Source: Psychrobacillus vulpis
Lineage (GTDB): Bacteria > Bacillota > Bacilli > Bacillales_A > Planococcaceae
Length of the DNA: 44,032 nt
Reading direction: 5' to 3'
Assembly (NCBI RefSeq): GCF_006861825.1
Contig: NZ_VDGI01000007.1
Span: forward strand, 1-44,032
Under the pieces are notes generated by a model. It searched no databases. It saw only the letters and a program-made list of their open reading frames with translations, and had not been told where the DNA came from. Position numbers and translations under genes: made by a program. This document shows, in pieces, positions 1-10,319 of this stretch (the first letter of the stretch is position 1; each line of letters starts with the position of its first letter).

Positions 1-90
1 GGAGAAAAAGGCAATTTTTCGTTCAAAATCGAACGAAAAATTGTCTTTTTTGATGGCGAGTATATAAAAAAATTAAAAGCTAAGGTTTTT

Positions 91-200
91 CAGTGCCCTC
101 CCTTTCCGCGGGCGTTGCCTCAGTCTCCTCGCTACGCTGCGGGGCCTTCGACTAACGCTATTCCCGCTGGAGTGTCGCTTTATTCAACGATTTTCTAGAA
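91..200. repeat. GC-rich palindromic element, type A (copy 1)
   Basis: The core reads CCCTTTCCGCGGGCGTTGCC, then a Ser/Arg-poor GC-rich middle, then CGACTAACGCTATTCCCGC and TTCAACGATTTTCTAGAAAT. The same core recurs at about 723-848, 22561-22685, 23195-23316 and 42715-42836. The left AAAATCGTTGAA arm is missing in this copy and is replaced by TTTTTCAGTGCCCTC. Confidence 0.8.
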
Positions 201-396
201 ATGAAAAAGTATTTACTCAGAAAATAGACAGTATTTCAGTGCCTACAACGTAGTAACGAGGAAGCATGGAATTTTGCCGAAGCGAGTGGCTTTTTCCAGA
301 CTCAATTAGTCTTAAATCTATTTTATAAGAATAAAGACTGAACTAATGCGCTCATTTTGGATGTATTTGAACATATCGAATAGCAACTCTAGAGGT

Positions 397-504
397 AAAA
401 GCTACGAGACTCCTGCGGAAAAACGAAGTGTCCAAGACCCCGCACGAGCCTATCGAGGAGGAGGCTTGGCGTTTCGTCCGCGGAAAGCGAGTGGCTTTTT
501 CCGG
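397..504. repeat. GC-rich palindromic element, type C (copy 1)
   Basis: An imperfect palindrome from AAAAGCTACGAGACTCCTGC to CGCGGAAAGCGAGTGGCTTT followed by TTCCGGACTCAATT. The same sequence with few changes occurs at 22864-22975, and a truncated copy at 23069-23143. The ORF that runs through it is composed of repeat sequence and is not treated as a gene. Confidence 0.75.
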
Positions 505-722
505 ACTCAATTGTCATATTTCTATTTTATAAGAGAAAAGACTAAACAAATCGCGTTCATTTTGTATACTTTAGACATTATGGCATAAGAACTCTAGAGT
601 AAAAATCGCCAGACTCCTCGGAAAAACGGAACGTCCAAAACCACTTACAACCGTAGCGAAAGCACTGATAAGTCCCTATTATTCGACTTTGCCAAATGGA
701 TTGTCCAATAGTCCAATAAATA

Positions 723-848
723 AGAAAATCGTTGAAACGGCTCCCTTTCCGCGGGCGTTGCCTCAGTCTCCTCGCTACGCTGCGGGGCCTTCGACTAACG
801 CTATTCCCGCTGGAGCGTCGCCTTATTCAACGATTTTTTGGAAATAAA
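723..848. repeat. GC-rich palindromic element, type A (copy 2, complete)
   Basis: A complete type A copy. It is bounded by the inverted sequences AGAAAATCGTTGAA on the left and TTCAACGATTTTTT on the right, with the GC-rich core between them. The sequence just upstream (about 672-722) is a degenerate form of the linker that precedes this element at 22330, 23130, 42655 and 42957. Confidence 0.8.
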
Positions 849-1143
849 AGAAATTATCTTAAAAAATAGACAGTTTTTAGTTCCCTCAGCCTGCGACGAG
901 GAGGCTCAAAACCCGCCCGCGGAAAGCACCTCCTGTAGCAGAAATCCGCTTTCTTAAAAACTCTTCTGGTAACTCCGAATTATAAGGACTTTTTCAGTGC
1001 CCTCCTTAAGCTTGTTCGGCGTCTCAATGGCTCGCTTATCCGCAGGAGTCACCGCCTAACCCCTTTCTTTTCTAAGAGATTGAAGAAATAACAGAGGGGA
1101 TAGAAATCTCCACTGTTCGAAAACCTATTCCATATTTCTCTTT

Positions 1144-1821
1144 TTATATGAAAAACAATGCAAATAACGGACAAATAAATGCTCCGATTACTGCACTTAA
1201 AGTCATTGATACTGATCCCATAGACAATGCTTGTTCCCCGTACTCGGATAATTTGGAAATACCAAAACCATGAGACGCACTTCCCATAGATATTCCCCTA
1301 CTTACAGATTTTTCAATACGACATAATTTAAAAACCAATGGTCCTACTAAAACTCCAGTTAAACCTGCAACTATAACAAAAACTGCTGTTAAGGCTGGGA
1401 AACCACCAATCGATTCACTGATTTGCATTGCTACAGGGGTAGTAATGGATTTTGATAAGAGAGAGCGAACAATCTCATCATCTATGTTTAACAACTTAGC
1501 AAGTATTACTATACTTACAATTCCAGTAAACATTGCAACTACAACACTTGAAATGATGGAAAATTTATACTTTTTAATAATTCCTCTTTGTGTATATAAA
1601 GGATATGCAAGACTAACTACCGCAGGACCTAACATTGCGTCAATCCATTTGGCCCCATCCATGTAAGTATCATAGGAAATGGAAAATGAAGTTAATAATA
1701 GTACAATTAGAATTGTTGTCGTAAGAACTGGAAATAAAAGCGGCGTTGAAAAGCGTGCATTTAGTTTTGTCATTAAGTAGTATATCAAGACTGTACCAAC
1801 AATCATACTTATAGCAAGCAT
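1144..1821 (-). CDS. LrgB/CidB family membrane protein (antiholin-like partner)
   Basis: This 225-residue, very hydrophobic protein has the layout of the LrgB/CidB family: several predicted membrane segments and the conserved stretch with KSITTPVAMQISESIGG (about residues 123-140), followed by the glycine-rich GSASHGFGISK region (about 182-192). LrgB works with the small LrgA/CidA holin-like protein to control murein hydrolase activity and, in some Bacillales, pyruvate uptake. The ATG at 1821 abuts the stop codon of the LrgA gene, so the two are translationally coupled. No lytSR-type two-component regulator is visible nearby. The pair sits between two repeat zones. The assignment to the family is firm, the choice between Lrg and Cid names is not. 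Confidence 0.9.
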   Translation of the reverse strand: MLAISMIVGTVLIYYLMTKLNARFSTPLLFPVLTTTILIVLLLTSFSISYDTYMDGAKWIDAMLGPAVVSLAYPLYTQRGIIKKYKFSIISSVVVAMFTGIVSIVILAKLLNIDDEIVRSLLSKSITTPVAMQISESIGGFPALTAVFVIVAGLTGVLVGPLVFKLCRIEKSVSRGISMGSASHGFGISKLSEYGEQALSMGSVSMTLSAVIGAFICPLFALFFI

Positions 1822-2196
1822 TTAAACAGCCCCCTTCGACGACTCTTTGTTCTCTAAGTATTGACAGATGCGCCCTGAAATTCCAATTGTAAGTATCGTA
1901 CTAATAATGACCGATAATATTAATAAAAGTCCATGTACTGACAATAACTCGGGATACTTCATCACTCCAACGGTTGCAGGGATGAAAAATAAAGGTAGTA
2001 CTCCAAGTAAAAATCCAGCACCATCTCTTATTAATGAAACTGGAGTTATTTTCAAGTGTAATGTTATTAATAGCAATAATAAGCCTACAATACTACCTGG
2101 AAATTTTATATGTAATGTTTGAACAAAAAGTGTTCCTAACAGAGAAAACATATAGATTATTATTATTTGTAATACAATACGGATATACGTTGACAT
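1822..2196 (-). CDS. LrgA/CidA family holin-like protein
   Basis: A small membrane protein of about 124 residues with four hydrophobic segments and the family signature around HIKFPGSIVGLLLLLITLHL. The C-terminus is a short charged tail (QYLENKESSKG). Proteins of this family form oligomers in the membrane and act with LrgB, encoded immediately downstream. The start is uncertain: ATG at 2196 gives the family-typical beginning (STYIRIVLQ) but has no good ribosome binding site; an in-frame TTG at 2232 has AGGAGG only two bases upstream; a GTG at 2205 is also possible. The stop codon abuts the lrgB start. Confidence 0.85.
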   Translation of the reverse strand: MSTYIRIVLQIIIIYMFSLLGTLFVQTLHIKFPGSIVGLLLLLITLHLKITPVSLIRDGAGFLLGVLPLFFIPATVGVMKYPELLSVHGLLLILSVIISTILTIGISGRICQYLENKESSKGAV

Positions 2197-2402
2197 AAAA
2201 ACCACTTTAAAAGATATTTCTCCTAAAGCCAATACCTCCTACTCCTTATTAATATGCAATATTTTACGCCTCTTACATCAACAAATCTATGATTTAGACT
2301 AATCCTTGTTCATTCAACCGCTAGAATCGACAGACTTGATGAGATCAATTGTGAAAATTACTTAACTGTATATTTCATTTTTTCTATAGAATGCACAATA
2401 AA

Positions 2403-2435
2403 ACATCCCTGTGAATGCAACATTCACAGGGATGT
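2403..2435 (-). terminator. Rho-independent terminator of the deacetylase gene
   Basis: A perfect 15-bp inverted repeat, ACATCCCTGTGAATG with its complement, separated by three bases. On the minus strand it is followed by TTTTATT. It lies just downstream of the deacetylase stop codon. Confidence 0.92.
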
Positions 2436-2444
2436 TCTAACTAA

Positions 2445-3266
2445 TTATTGTTCAATACCCTTTATTGTTTGAGGATCAATAAAATCATAGCCTTTTGCAC
2501 GTAACCCTTTCACAATATCAGCCAAAGCTTCTGCAGTCCATTTACGGTCATGCATTAATAAATTTGCTCCATTTGTTAAATATTCTGTATTGACCATAAT
2601 ATCAGCTAAATTAGCTGAATCCATATATTTCTTTTCCCAGTCATAGCCGTAAGTCCAGTTCATCAGAAGCATCTTTTCGCTCTGAACAAGGGATTTACTG
2701 AAATCTGTGTTAACTCCATAAGGAGCTCTGAAGAATTTTGGTTTTTCTCCAATAACCGACTGAACTGTTTCACTTACTTTCAATATTTCTTCTTTTTGTT
2801 GATCTTCCGAACTATTTTTTAAATTTGCATGTGTTTGTGTATGATTTCCAATTGCAAATCCCATATCATAAATTTCTTTCAAATTCGCTTTTCCTTCGTC
2901 TGTCTCAATAAAATGTCCATTTACGAAAAAGATGGCTGGCGCATTTAATTCTTTTAATGTTTTAGCCATTTCCACTGCATATTTTTCTGGAGCATCATCA
3001 ATCGTGAGTAATACTACTTTAGGATTTGCATCTCCTACTGGTTTAAAAGTCCAATTTGCTGGATTTAATTCGTAAAGTATTTCGGGCTTTTTCTCTTCTA
3101 CTGGAGCTACAGTTTCTATTACTTCTTTTTCTTCCTGATCTTCTGTCACAACTTCTGTAGATTCATCACTTTCTTTTTGTGGCTTTGATTCTTCTTTCTC
3201 CGCGAATCCACATGCTGAAAGTACAAGCATCAATGCTGCAAGTAAAATCCATTTTGTCTTATTCAT
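2445..3266 (-). CDS. Polysaccharide deacetylase lipoprotein (NodB domain)
   Basis: 273 residues with a lipoprotein signal peptide: lysine-containing N-terminus, hydrophobic stretch and lipobox LSAC with the lipidated cysteine at residue 19. A Glu/Lys-rich linker (about 24-65) is followed by a NodB homology domain. Visible catalytic motifs are TIDDAP (metal-binding/catalytic Asp pair), HTQTH (zinc-binding His), RAPYG, YDW, and LLMHD. These enzymes remove N-acetyl groups from peptidoglycan or related glycans outside the membrane; the actual substrate cannot be read from sequence. ATG at 3266 is preferred because GGTGATC, a seven-base match to the 16S tail, lies three bases upstream; an in-frame GTG at 3275 is the alternative. 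It is a single-gene unit with its own terminator. Confidence 0.92.
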   Translation of the reverse strand: MNKTKWILLAALMLVLSACGFAEKEESKPQKESDESTEVVTEDQEEKEVIETVAPVEEKKPEILYELNPANWTFKPVGDANPKVVLLTIDDAPEKYAVEMAKTLKELNAPAIFFVNGHFIETDEGKANLKEIYDMGFAIGNHTQTHANLKNSSEDQQKEEILKVSETVQSVIGEKPKFFRAPYGVNTDFSKSLVQSEKMLLMNWTYGYDWEKKYMDSANLADIMVNTEYLTNGANLLMHDRKWTAEALADIVKGLRAKGYDFIDPQTIKGIEQ

Positions 3267-3275
3267 GTTGATCAC

Positions 3276-3833
3276 CCATTCCTTTCCATTACCATTTTAA
3301 CATGCTAGGAAGAAAATCGTTTAGAGTAAATCTACTCGTTTTCATATAATCATTATTGACCTTTCTATCTGAACAACATAAATAATTCACTTAATAAATC
3401 TATAAATTGGAAGTAATTAAAGTACCCTTTGTTAATCTTTTCAACAATATTTCTACATATAACGAATTATCCTACTTTTTATAGCTAATAAAATCTCGAA
3501 ATACAATTGTTTAAAGGGCACTGAAAAAGTCCTCCAAGAGATTCCATAGAGAGTATGGTGAATGACAAGTTGTTCACATACTCTCTTTTTATTGGGAAAT
3601 CGTTGATTTCCGTTCCAGGCGGACGCTTTCCGCCGGCATGGCTTCAGCCGCTTCCCTTGCTCCTGCGCAAGCTCGTCGCAAAAATTAATTTCGCTACGCT
3701 CAGTCCAGGGTCTTCAGCTCATGCTATTCCAGCTGGAGTCGCCGCCTTCCCCTCCAATCAACTAACATCCACCTATTCTTCTAAAAACCTTCTTCGTTTA
3801 TAATAGAGGACTAACTAATTGTTGGTGTGCAAA
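3276..3833. other. Gene-free stretch with variant repeat
   Basis: 3276-3510 is plain AT-rich intergenic sequence with no feature I can support. At about 3516-3534 the phrase AGGGCACTGAAAAAGTCC occurs, and 3545-3590 contains the inverted pair AGAGAGTATG/CATACTCTCT followed by TTTTTATT, which could act as a terminator. 3594-3775 is a divergent type A-like element (GCGGACGCTTTCCGCCGGC, later GCTATTCCAGCTGGAGTCGC). The apparent ORF through it is repeat sequence. Confidence 0.6.
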
Positions 3834-4212
3834 ATGATTTCTAACCAAGAAACCCTTAATTTAAGCCCATTCATGGCGATTTATGATTTGGTCGTTCCTA
3901 AAGATAATACACTTCGTCAAATAAACGAATTTGTAGACCTCTCCTTCGTTTTAGAGGAGTTGAAAACAAAATATTGGTTAGATAGTGGTCGGAATGCAAT
4001 TCCCCCAATTCGGATGTTCAAGTACTTACTATATAAAGGCAATTTTTGATGTATCCGATGTGGATCTAGTAGAACGGTCCAAATACGACATGTCGTTCAA
4101 GTATTTCTTAGATTTGCCACCAGAAGATCCCGTGATCGACCCAAGTTCACTCACTAAATTTCGCTGGCTTTGTCTCCAAGACATAAGCTTATTAGATTTG
4201 CTTATTGGGAAG
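3834..4212 (+). pseudogene. IS1182-type transposase, N-terminal fragment with frameshift
   Basis: The first 72 codons (starting ISNQETLNLSPFMAIYDLVV) and, after a one-base shift near 4035-4045, a second stretch (AIFDVSDVDLVERSKYDMSF, then DPSSLTKFRW) together match the N-terminal, DUF772-containing part of IS1182-family transposases. The original protein would be several times longer; the catalytic DDE part is absent. The fragment ends exactly at 4212, where the reverse complement of a repeat (CGGAAAGGGAGCC) begins. An identical broken copy with the same frameshift lies at 43501-43879 on the other strand. The remains cannot encode a working transposase. Confidence 0.88.
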
Positions 4213-4487
4213 CGGAAAGGGAGCCATTTTAATGATTTTCAAATCTATGGGGTAATTGTACAGCTCCGTCTGGCAAAGCTGATAATAAGTATTTTCATCG
4301 GCATTAGCTTAGCGAGGACATTGAAAAAGAGTTAATTTATTTAGATAAATTTCTAGAAAATCATTGAAAAAGGCAACACTCCTGCGGGAATAGTGTTAGT
4401 CGAAGACCCCGCAGCGAAGCGAGGGAGGCCACTGAAAAACTCAAAACTATTATTTTTTATAGGAACTATTTGCTGTATATCATTTAA

Positions 4488-4612
4488 AGAATTTAGCGCG
4501 ACGCATGAGACTCCTGCGGGAAAGCGAGACAGACGAGACCCCGCACAAAGCGAAGCGTAGGAGGAGGCTCGTCGCTCGCCCGCGGAAAGCGAATGCCAAA
4601 GCGCTAAATTCT
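4488..4612. repeat. GC-rich palindromic element, type B (copy 1)
   Basis: Bounded by a perfect inverted 12-mer, AGAATTTAGCGC at 4488-4499 and GCGCTAAATTCT at 4601-4612. The interior carries GAGACTCCTGCGGGAAAGCG, GACAGACGAGACCCCGC and GCCCGCGGAAAGCGAATGCC. Related copies lie at about 15905-16015, 42357-42472 and 43100-43230. Confidence 0.85.
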
Positions 4613-4665
4613 CTTAGGACTATTTGATAGATAATTTATATGAATGACACTTTTTCAGTGCCCTC

Positions 4666-5006
4666 GAAGCGAGGAGGCTTAGGCAAAGTCCGCGGAAAGG
4701 GAGCCAATTCAACGAATTTCTTATCTATTGGGGTTATTGTACCACTCAGTCCGATAACGCTAATTATAGGGACTTTTTCAGTGCCCTCAGACTGGCCACC
4801 AAGCAACTCGACACTCTATAGCGGTAAGCTTCGGGATACATGATTTACCAAAAACAACAAGAAAGTAGCTAACTTGTTTTTTTAGAATTAATCTACAGTC
4901 TGCAAGTGTTAAAGCACTTTAGTTTTACAATTCCATAAAAAAAACTACTTGAAGAATTAATCATCAAGTAGTTTTAAATATCCCCTCTTAGAGGATATGT
5001 TCACAA
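4666..5006. other. Gene-free stretch: repeat remnants and pdh terminator
   Basis: 4666-4790 reads, on the minus strand, as the linker-plus-type A start (GGGCACTGAAAAAGTCC near 4769-4786, then CGTTGAATTGGCTCCC near 4702-4717, ending at CCGCGG). The remainder up to the operon terminator is unremarkable. Confidence 0.6.
4941..4975 (-). terminator. Terminator of the pdhABCD operon
   Basis: A perfect 12-bp stem, AAAACTACTTGA with TCAAGTAGTTTT, and an 11-base loop. On the minus strand the stem runs directly into TTTTTTTATGG. It is 31 bases beyond the pdhD stop codon. Confidence 0.92.
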
Positions 5007-6416
5007 TTATTTTAAGATATGAATTGGGTGACCCATTACAACTTCAGCAGCTTCCATTGCAATTTCCCCTAATGTTGGGTGCGCATGAATTGTCATAGCA
5101 ATATCTTCCACAGTCATTCCAGCTTCGATAGCTAATCCAAGCTCTGCAATCATGTCAGAAGCTCCTTGGCCTACGATTTGTGCTCCAAGAAGTAACCCAT
5201 CTTCTTTACGAGAAACAAGTTTAACGAAACCATCTGTAGTATTTAGTGCAAGTGCACGTCCGTTAGCTCCAAATGGGAATTTCCCTGCATTAACGTCAAA
5301 TCCTTGTTCTTTTGCTTGCGCTTCAGATAAACCAACAGTCGCAAGTTCAGGGTCCGTAAAGCATACTGCTGGAATTGCTAAATAATCTACAACAGAAGAT
5401 TGACCAGCAATTGCTTCCGCAGCTACTTTACCTTCGTATGATGCTTTATGTGCAAGCTGTGGACCAGCAACAACATCACCAATAGCGAAAATATTGCTAA
5501 TGCTAGTACGACATTGTTTATCTACTTCGATTAGTCCACGTTCAGCAAATTTAATACCTAATTCTTCTAATCCGATTTCATCCGTATTTGGACGACGACC
5601 TACAGTTACTAATACATAGTCAGCTTCTACTTTTCTTTCTTCTCCGCCAACTTCATAAGTCACTACTACGCCATTATCAGATTCTTCCACGCCTTTAGCA
5701 GAAGCTTTTACTTCAACTGTAACGCCTTTTTTCTTAAGACCTTTTTTAACAATTGTAGTCATTTGTTTTTCGAAACCAGCTAAAATATCGTCGCCGCCTT
5801 CAATAATTGTTACACTTGATCCTAAGTTAGCGAATGCTGATCCAAGCTCAGTTCCAATATATCCTCCACCGATAACTACAAGTTTACCAGGAATTTCAGG
5901 TAAACTTAATGCACCAGTTGAATTGATAACACGTTTAGTGTATTTAAATGTCGGAATTTCTACTGGACGTGATCCAGTTGCAATAATCGCATTTTTAAAT
6001 TTATACGTTTGTGCAGAAGTTTCATCCATTACACGAACTGTATTTGCATCTACAAAATAAGCTTCCCCATTAACTACATCTACTTTATTTCCTTTTAATA
6101 ATCCAGAAACCCCGCTAGTTAATTTTTTTACAACACCATCTTTGAAAGCTTGAGCTTTAGAAAAGTCAATTTTCACGTCAGATGCAGTAATACCCATTTC
6201 ATCTGCATGTTTTGCTTGTTCAAAACGGTGTCCAACAGAGATTAAAGCTTTCGAAGGAATACATCCAACGTTTAAGCAAACTCCACCTATATGTTCTTTT
6301 TCAACTACCACTACTTTTTGTCCTGTTTGAGCAGCACGTATTGCAGCTACATAACCTCCAGGACCTGAACCGATGACTAAAGTATCTGTTTCAATTGGGA
6401 AATCTCCTACTACCAT
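5007..6416 (-). CDS. pdhD: Dihydrolipoyl dehydrogenase, E3 of pyruvate dehydrogenase
   Basis: 469 residues, the full length for this flavoprotein. E3 reoxidises dihydrolipoamide on E2 with FAD and reduces NAD+. Visible features: the N-terminal FAD-binding GSGPGG (about residues 17-22), the redox-active disulfide [13 protein letters not shown] (about 44-56), the NAD-binding [11 protein letters not shown] (about 183-193), the second FAD motif ending in AIGDVV (about 310-315), and the C-terminal HAHPTLGE with the active-site His-Glu pair. The beginning [15 protein letters not shown] is nearly the B. subtilis sequence. GGAGG lies eight bases before the ATG, inside the end of pdhC. The intergenic gap is three bases. 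Last gene of the operon; it may also serve other 2-oxoacid dehydrogenases. Confidence 0.98.
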   Translation of the reverse strand: MVVGDFPIETDTLVIGSGPGGYVAAIRAAQTGQKVVVVEKEHIGGVCLNVGCIPSKALISVGHRFEQAKHADEMGITASDVKIDFSKAQAFKDGVVKKLTSGVSGLLKGNKVDVVNGEAYFVDANTVRVMDETSAQTYKFKNAIIATGSRPVEIPTFKYTKRVINSTGALSLPEIPGKLVVIGGGYIGTELGSAFANLGSSVTIIEGGDDILAGFEKQMTTIVKKGLKKKGVTVEVKASAKGVEESDNGVVVTYEVGGEERKVEADYVLVTVGRRPNTDEIGLEELGIKFAERGLIEVDKQCRTSISNIFAIGDVVAGPQLAHKASYEGKVAAEAIAGQSSVVDYLAIPAVCFTDPELATVGLSEAQAKEQGFDVNAGKFPFGANGRALALNTTDGFVKLVSRKEDGLLLGAQIVGQGASDMIAELGLAIEAGMTVEDIAMTIHAHPTLGEIAMEAAEVVMGHPIHILK

Positions 6417-6419
6417 TTT

Positions 6420-7748
6420 TTACGCCTCCATTAATAAAAGTTCTGGACTGCTTAGCAAGCGTTTAATATGGTTCAACGCATGTTGAGCAGTCGCACCATC
6501 GATCATTCGATGATCAAAGCTCAATGATAATGCTAACACAGGAGCAGCTACAATTTCACCATTTTTTATTACAGGTTTTTCTGAAATTCGACCAATTCCT
6601 AATATAGCAACCTCTGGGTGGTTAATAACTGGAGTAAACCATTGGCCACCAGCTGATCCAATATTCGTAATAGAGCATGATGCTCCTTTCATTTCAGCAG
6701 GAGAAAGTTTTCCTTCACGAGCTTTCACAGCAAGTGAATTAATCTCATCTGAAATAGCGAACACAGATTTACGATCAGCATGTTTGATAACTGGAACTAG
6801 TAATCCTTTATCAGTATCTGCAGCGATCCCAATATTGAAATAGTGTTTTTGAATAACTTCACTTGTTGCATCGTCATAAGATGTATTCAATTGTGGGAAT
6901 TCACGTAAAGTACTTACTAGAGCTTTTACTACATATGGTAAGTAAGTTAACTTAATATTTTTCTCTGCTGCAATATCTTTGAACTTTTTACGGTGTGAAA
7001 CTAATTCTGTTACATCTACTTCATCCATTAACGTTACATGAGGAGCCGTATGTTTCGAATGTACCATTGCTTTTGCAATTGCTTTACGGATTCCAGAAAT
7101 TTTCTCACGAGTTTCTGGGAATTCACCCTCTAATGGAATTGAAATAGAAGTTTTTTCTTCTACTTTCGGTTGTTGCGTTGTTTCTTCCACTTGCGCTTCT
7201 GTCGTAACCTCAGCAGGTTTGTTATCACCAGATAAGAACGATTCAATGTCTTCTTTTAAAACACGACCATTTTTCCCTGTACCTGTAACATCCGCAATAT
7301 TTACTTCGTTATCACGTGCAAATTTACGAACAGATGGCATTGCAATAACACGTTTGTTACCTTTTGCTTCTTGCTTCGGTTGTTCTGTAGCTACAGAATT
7401 TTTTTCAATCGCTTGACCTGCTTCTGCAGTTGCTTGTACTTGTGCTTCTGTTTTTTCAGTAGCGGTTGAATCTTCACTATCATGCCCTTTAAATTTAAGG
7501 TCTTCGTATCCTGGAGCATCTATTCTTACTAATACGTCTCCAACGACTGCAACTGTACCTTCACTTACTAATACTTCTGTAACTTTACCTTTAACAGGAG
7601 AAGGTATTTCTACAACTGCTTTATCATTTTGTACTTCGCATAAAATATCGTCTTCCGCTACTTCGTCGCCAGCTTTCACAAACCATTTAACGATCTCGCC
7701 TTCGTGGATACCTTCACCGATATCTGGTAATCGAAATTCAAATGCCAC
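6420..7748 (-). CDS. pdhC: Dihydrolipoamide acetyltransferase, E2 of pyruvate dehydrogenase
   Basis: About 442 residues. Domain order: lipoyl domain (about 1-80, lipoylated Lys in [11 protein letters not shown]), Ala/Glu/Thr/Gln-rich flexible linker, peripheral subunit-binding domain (about 128-163, [28 protein letters not shown]), second linker, and the C-terminal catalytic domain with the active-site DHRMIDGA. E2 forms the core of the complex and transfers acetyl from lipoamide to CoA. GTG at 7748 is chosen as start because it yields the conserved opening [12 protein letters not shown] and AAAGGG lies eight bases upstream; an in-frame GTG at 7757 is the alternative. Only one lipoyl domain is present, usual for Bacillales. 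Confidence 0.97.
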   Translation of the reverse strand: MAFEFRLPDIGEGIHEGEIVKWFVKAGDEVAEDDILCEVQNDKAVVEIPSPVKGKVTEVLVSEGTVAVVGDVLVRIDAPGYEDLKFKGHDSEDSTATEKTEAQVQATAEAGQAIEKNSVATEQPKQEAKGNKRVIAMPSVRKFARDNEVNIADVTGTGKNGRVLKEDIESFLSGDNKPAEVTTEAQVEETTQQPKVEEKTSISIPLEGEFPETREKISGIRKAIAKAMVHSKHTAPHVTLMDEVDVTELVSHRKKFKDIAAEKNIKLTYLPYVVKALVSTLREFPQLNTSYDDATSEVIQKHYFNIGIAADTDKGLLVPVIKHADRKSVFAISDEINSLAVKAREGKLSPAEMKGASCSITNIGSAGGQWFTPVINHPEVAILGIGRISEKPVIKNGEIVAAPVLALSLSFDHRMIDGATAQHALNHIKRLLSSPELLLMEA

Positions 7749-7781
7749 AGTATTCACCCTTTCTTTTTACGATTCTATCAA

Positions 7782-8759
7782 TTAAAACGTTAATACTTTC
7801 TTAGCTGTTTCTACTATATCCTTAACACCCGGTAACCAAACTGTTTCCGCTTGAGAGAATGGATAAACAGTATCAGGAGCAGCAACTCGTAAAACTGGTG
7901 CTTCCAAACTTAAAATCGCTCTTTCTGTAATCTCAGCTACTACGTTTGCTGCGATACCAGCTTGCTTTTGAGCCTCTTGAACGACCATTGCACGGCCTGT
8001 TTTTTCGACAGATGCAATAATAGTTTCAATATCTAGAGGTTGAATTGTACGTAAGTCAACAACTTCAACTGAATGCCCCTCTTTTTCTAACTCTTCTGCA
8101 GCTTTTAAGCTCTCATGAACCATAGCGCCATAAGAAATAATTGTTAGATCTGTTCCTTCACGTTTTACATCAGCTTTTCCAAGTGGAATTGTATATTCTT
8201 CTTCAGGTACTTCTCCACGGAACGAACGATATAATTTCATATGCTCTAAATAAATTACTGGGTCATTATCACGAATTGCAGAAATTAATAATCCTTTTGC
8301 ATCATAAGGTGTAGATGGAATAACTACTTTTACACCTGGAGTAGATGTCATTAATAATTCTAAACTATCGGCATGCATTTCTGGTGTATGAACTCCTCCT
8401 CCAAATGGAGAACGAATTGTAACAGGTGCATTAAATGATCCACCTGTACGGAAACGCATACGAGAAAGCTGACCACTAATAGAATCCATTACTTCATAAA
8501 CGAATCCAAAGAATTGAATTTCTGGAACTGGTCTGAATCCTTGAAGCGCTAATCCTACTGCAAGACCACCTATACCAGATTCTGCTAGAGGTGTATCGAA
8601 TACACGATCTTCCCCAAACTCTTTTTGTAAACCTTCCGTAGCACGGAATACTCCTCCGTTAACGCCTACGTCTTCACCGAAGACTAGAACGTTTTCATCA
8701 TTTTTAAGCTCTGTACGGAGTGCTTCCGTAATTGCTTGAATCATCGTCAATTGTGCCAT
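7782..8759 (-). CDS. pdhB: Pyruvate dehydrogenase E1 component, beta subunit
   Basis: 325 residues, full length. The protein has the transketolase-type pyrimidine-binding domain followed by the transketolase C-terminal domain. Recognisable stretches are FGEDVG with the conserved glutamate near residue 28, [17 protein letters not shown], and the region around [17 protein letters not shown]. With PdhA it forms the alpha2-beta2 thiamine-diphosphate enzyme that decarboxylates pyruvate and reductively acetylates lipoyl-E2. The gene starts three bases after pdhA ends, with GGAG about 13 bases before the ATG, and is separated from pdhC by about 30 bases. Confidence 0.98.
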   Translation of the reverse strand: MAQLTMIQAITEALRTELKNDENVLVFGEDVGVNGGVFRATEGLQKEFGEDRVFDTPLAESGIGGLAVGLALQGFRPVPEIQFFGFVYEVMDSISGQLSRMRFRTGGSFNAPVTIRSPFGGGVHTPEMHADSLELLMTSTPGVKVVIPSTPYDAKGLLISAIRDNDPVIYLEHMKLYRSFRGEVPEEEYTIPLGKADVKREGTDLTIISYGAMVHESLKAAEELEKEGHSVEVVDLRTIQPLDIETIIASVEKTGRAMVVQEAQKQAGIAANVVAEITERAILSLEAPVLRVAAPDTVYPFSQAETVWLPGVKDIVETAKKVLTF

Positions 8760-8762
8760 CGG

Positions 8763-9911
<1,149 letters not shown>

Positions 9912-9947
9912 TTAATCCATAATGTAATACAACAAAACTTCTTTTTT

Positions 9948-9976
9948 AGTATACTCAAGAATAATTCTTCGGTCAA
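9948..9976 (-). promoter_or_regulatory. Sigma-A type promoter of the pdh operon, with palindromic spacer
   Basis: On the minus strand TTGACC (9976-9971) and TATACT (9953-9948) are separated by exactly 17 bases. The spacer contains a perfect palindrome, AAGAATAATTCTT (9958-9970), which could be an operator or may be chance. Confidence 0.75.
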
Positions 9977-10093
9977 TTATATAAAATAAAGGCTTTTCTT
10001 TATAAGAAAATTAAAAACTTTTCAATCTGTACTAGTAATTAATAACAACTGTATTATATCAGATTATCATTTTATCAATTTTATATAACACAA

Positions 10094-10117
10094 AAGCAGC
10101 CTTCAATTAGACTGCTT
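10094..10117 (-). repeat. 24-bp direct repeat, left copy (terminator-like)
   Basis: AAGCAGCCTTCAATTAGACTGC plus TT occurs here and again, identical, at 10282-10305. Each copy is a hairpin (AAGCAG/CTGCTT), and on the minus strand this copy is followed by TTGTGTTATA. The two copies flank a 164-bp segment. Confidence 0.85.
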
Positions 10118-10246
10118 CAGACTGTTGACAAACGCTTTCATTCTTCGTTACTTGTGCTCGTTGTAAGCTCATGAACTATAGTTCAATTCACTTCCGCCTC
10201 GCACTAGCGCGCCTCGACTGACAAGCGTTTTCAAGACAGTCTGAAG
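10115..10246. mobile_element. Small non-coding element with terminal inverted repeats (MITE-like)
   Basis: The 132-bp segment begins CTTCAGACTGT (10115-10125) and ends with the exact complement ACAGTCTGAAG (10236-10246); imperfect inverted similarity continues inward (ACAAACGCTTT against AAAACGCTTGTC). It contains the palindrome GAACTATAGTTC. No protein can be read from it. The beginning CTTCAGACTGTTGACAAAC matches 42162-42180 at 18 of 19 bases. Whether it moves is unknown. Confidence 0.5.
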
Positions 10247-10281
10247 TGCCACCTACGAAATTTGATTTTGTCTACGACCTG

Positions 10282-10305
10282 AAGCAGCCTTCAATTAGAC
10301 TGCTT
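10282..10305 (-). terminator. Terminator-like hairpin after ykyA; right copy of the 24-bp direct repeat
   Basis: Hairpin AAGCAG...CTGCTT 15 bases beyond the ykyA stop codon on the minus strand. The following bases (CAGGTCG) lack a T-run, unlike a standard terminator; the duplicate copy at 10094 has a better AT-rich tail. Confidence 0.45.
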
Positions 10306-10319
10306 TCCTTCTAGAATTA

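Larger units (their letters stand above)
1..1143. other. Repeat-filled stretch without genes
   Basis: No ORF here has a convincing start or family resemblance. The stretch is a patchwork of GC-rich imperfect palindromes in AT-rich surroundings: two long copies of the AATCGTTGAA-bounded element (about 91-200 and 723-848), one copy of the GAGACTCCTGCGG-type element (about 397-504), and degenerate pieces at 590-720 and 880-1060. The phrase TTTTTCAGTGCCCTC appears at about 87-100 and 991-1005. A 17-base inverted repeat of GACAATTTTTCGTT type lies at the extreme left end and could be a terminator of a gene outside the window. Confidence 0.7.
3682..4665 (+). repeat. Left arm of a ~984-bp inverted repeat
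   Basis: The sequence from AAATTAATTTCGCTACGCTC at 3682 to CAGTGCCCTC ending at 4665 recurs in reverse complement at 43049-44032, with only scattered substitutions and short indels (for example CGCTGG versus CGGTGG in the transposase fragment). The arm contains the transposase fragment, a truncated type A element (about 4350-4430) and a type B element (4488-4612). The repeat may extend further outward, because the right copy runs off the end of the window. Confidence 0.95.

Noticed and set aside
346..588. 80-codon ORF in the left repeat zone
   Set aside because: It translates a type C palindromic repeat; no ribosome binding site, and its pieces recur in other frames at other copies.
3555..3803. 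82-codon ORF before the transposase fragment
   Set aside because: It lies in a GC-rich repeat element; composition and lack of start signals argue against a gene.
3834..4335. Programmed frameshifting in the transposase
   Set aside because: The reading frame ends in a repeat soon after the shift and lacks the catalytic part, so the shift is best seen as decay.
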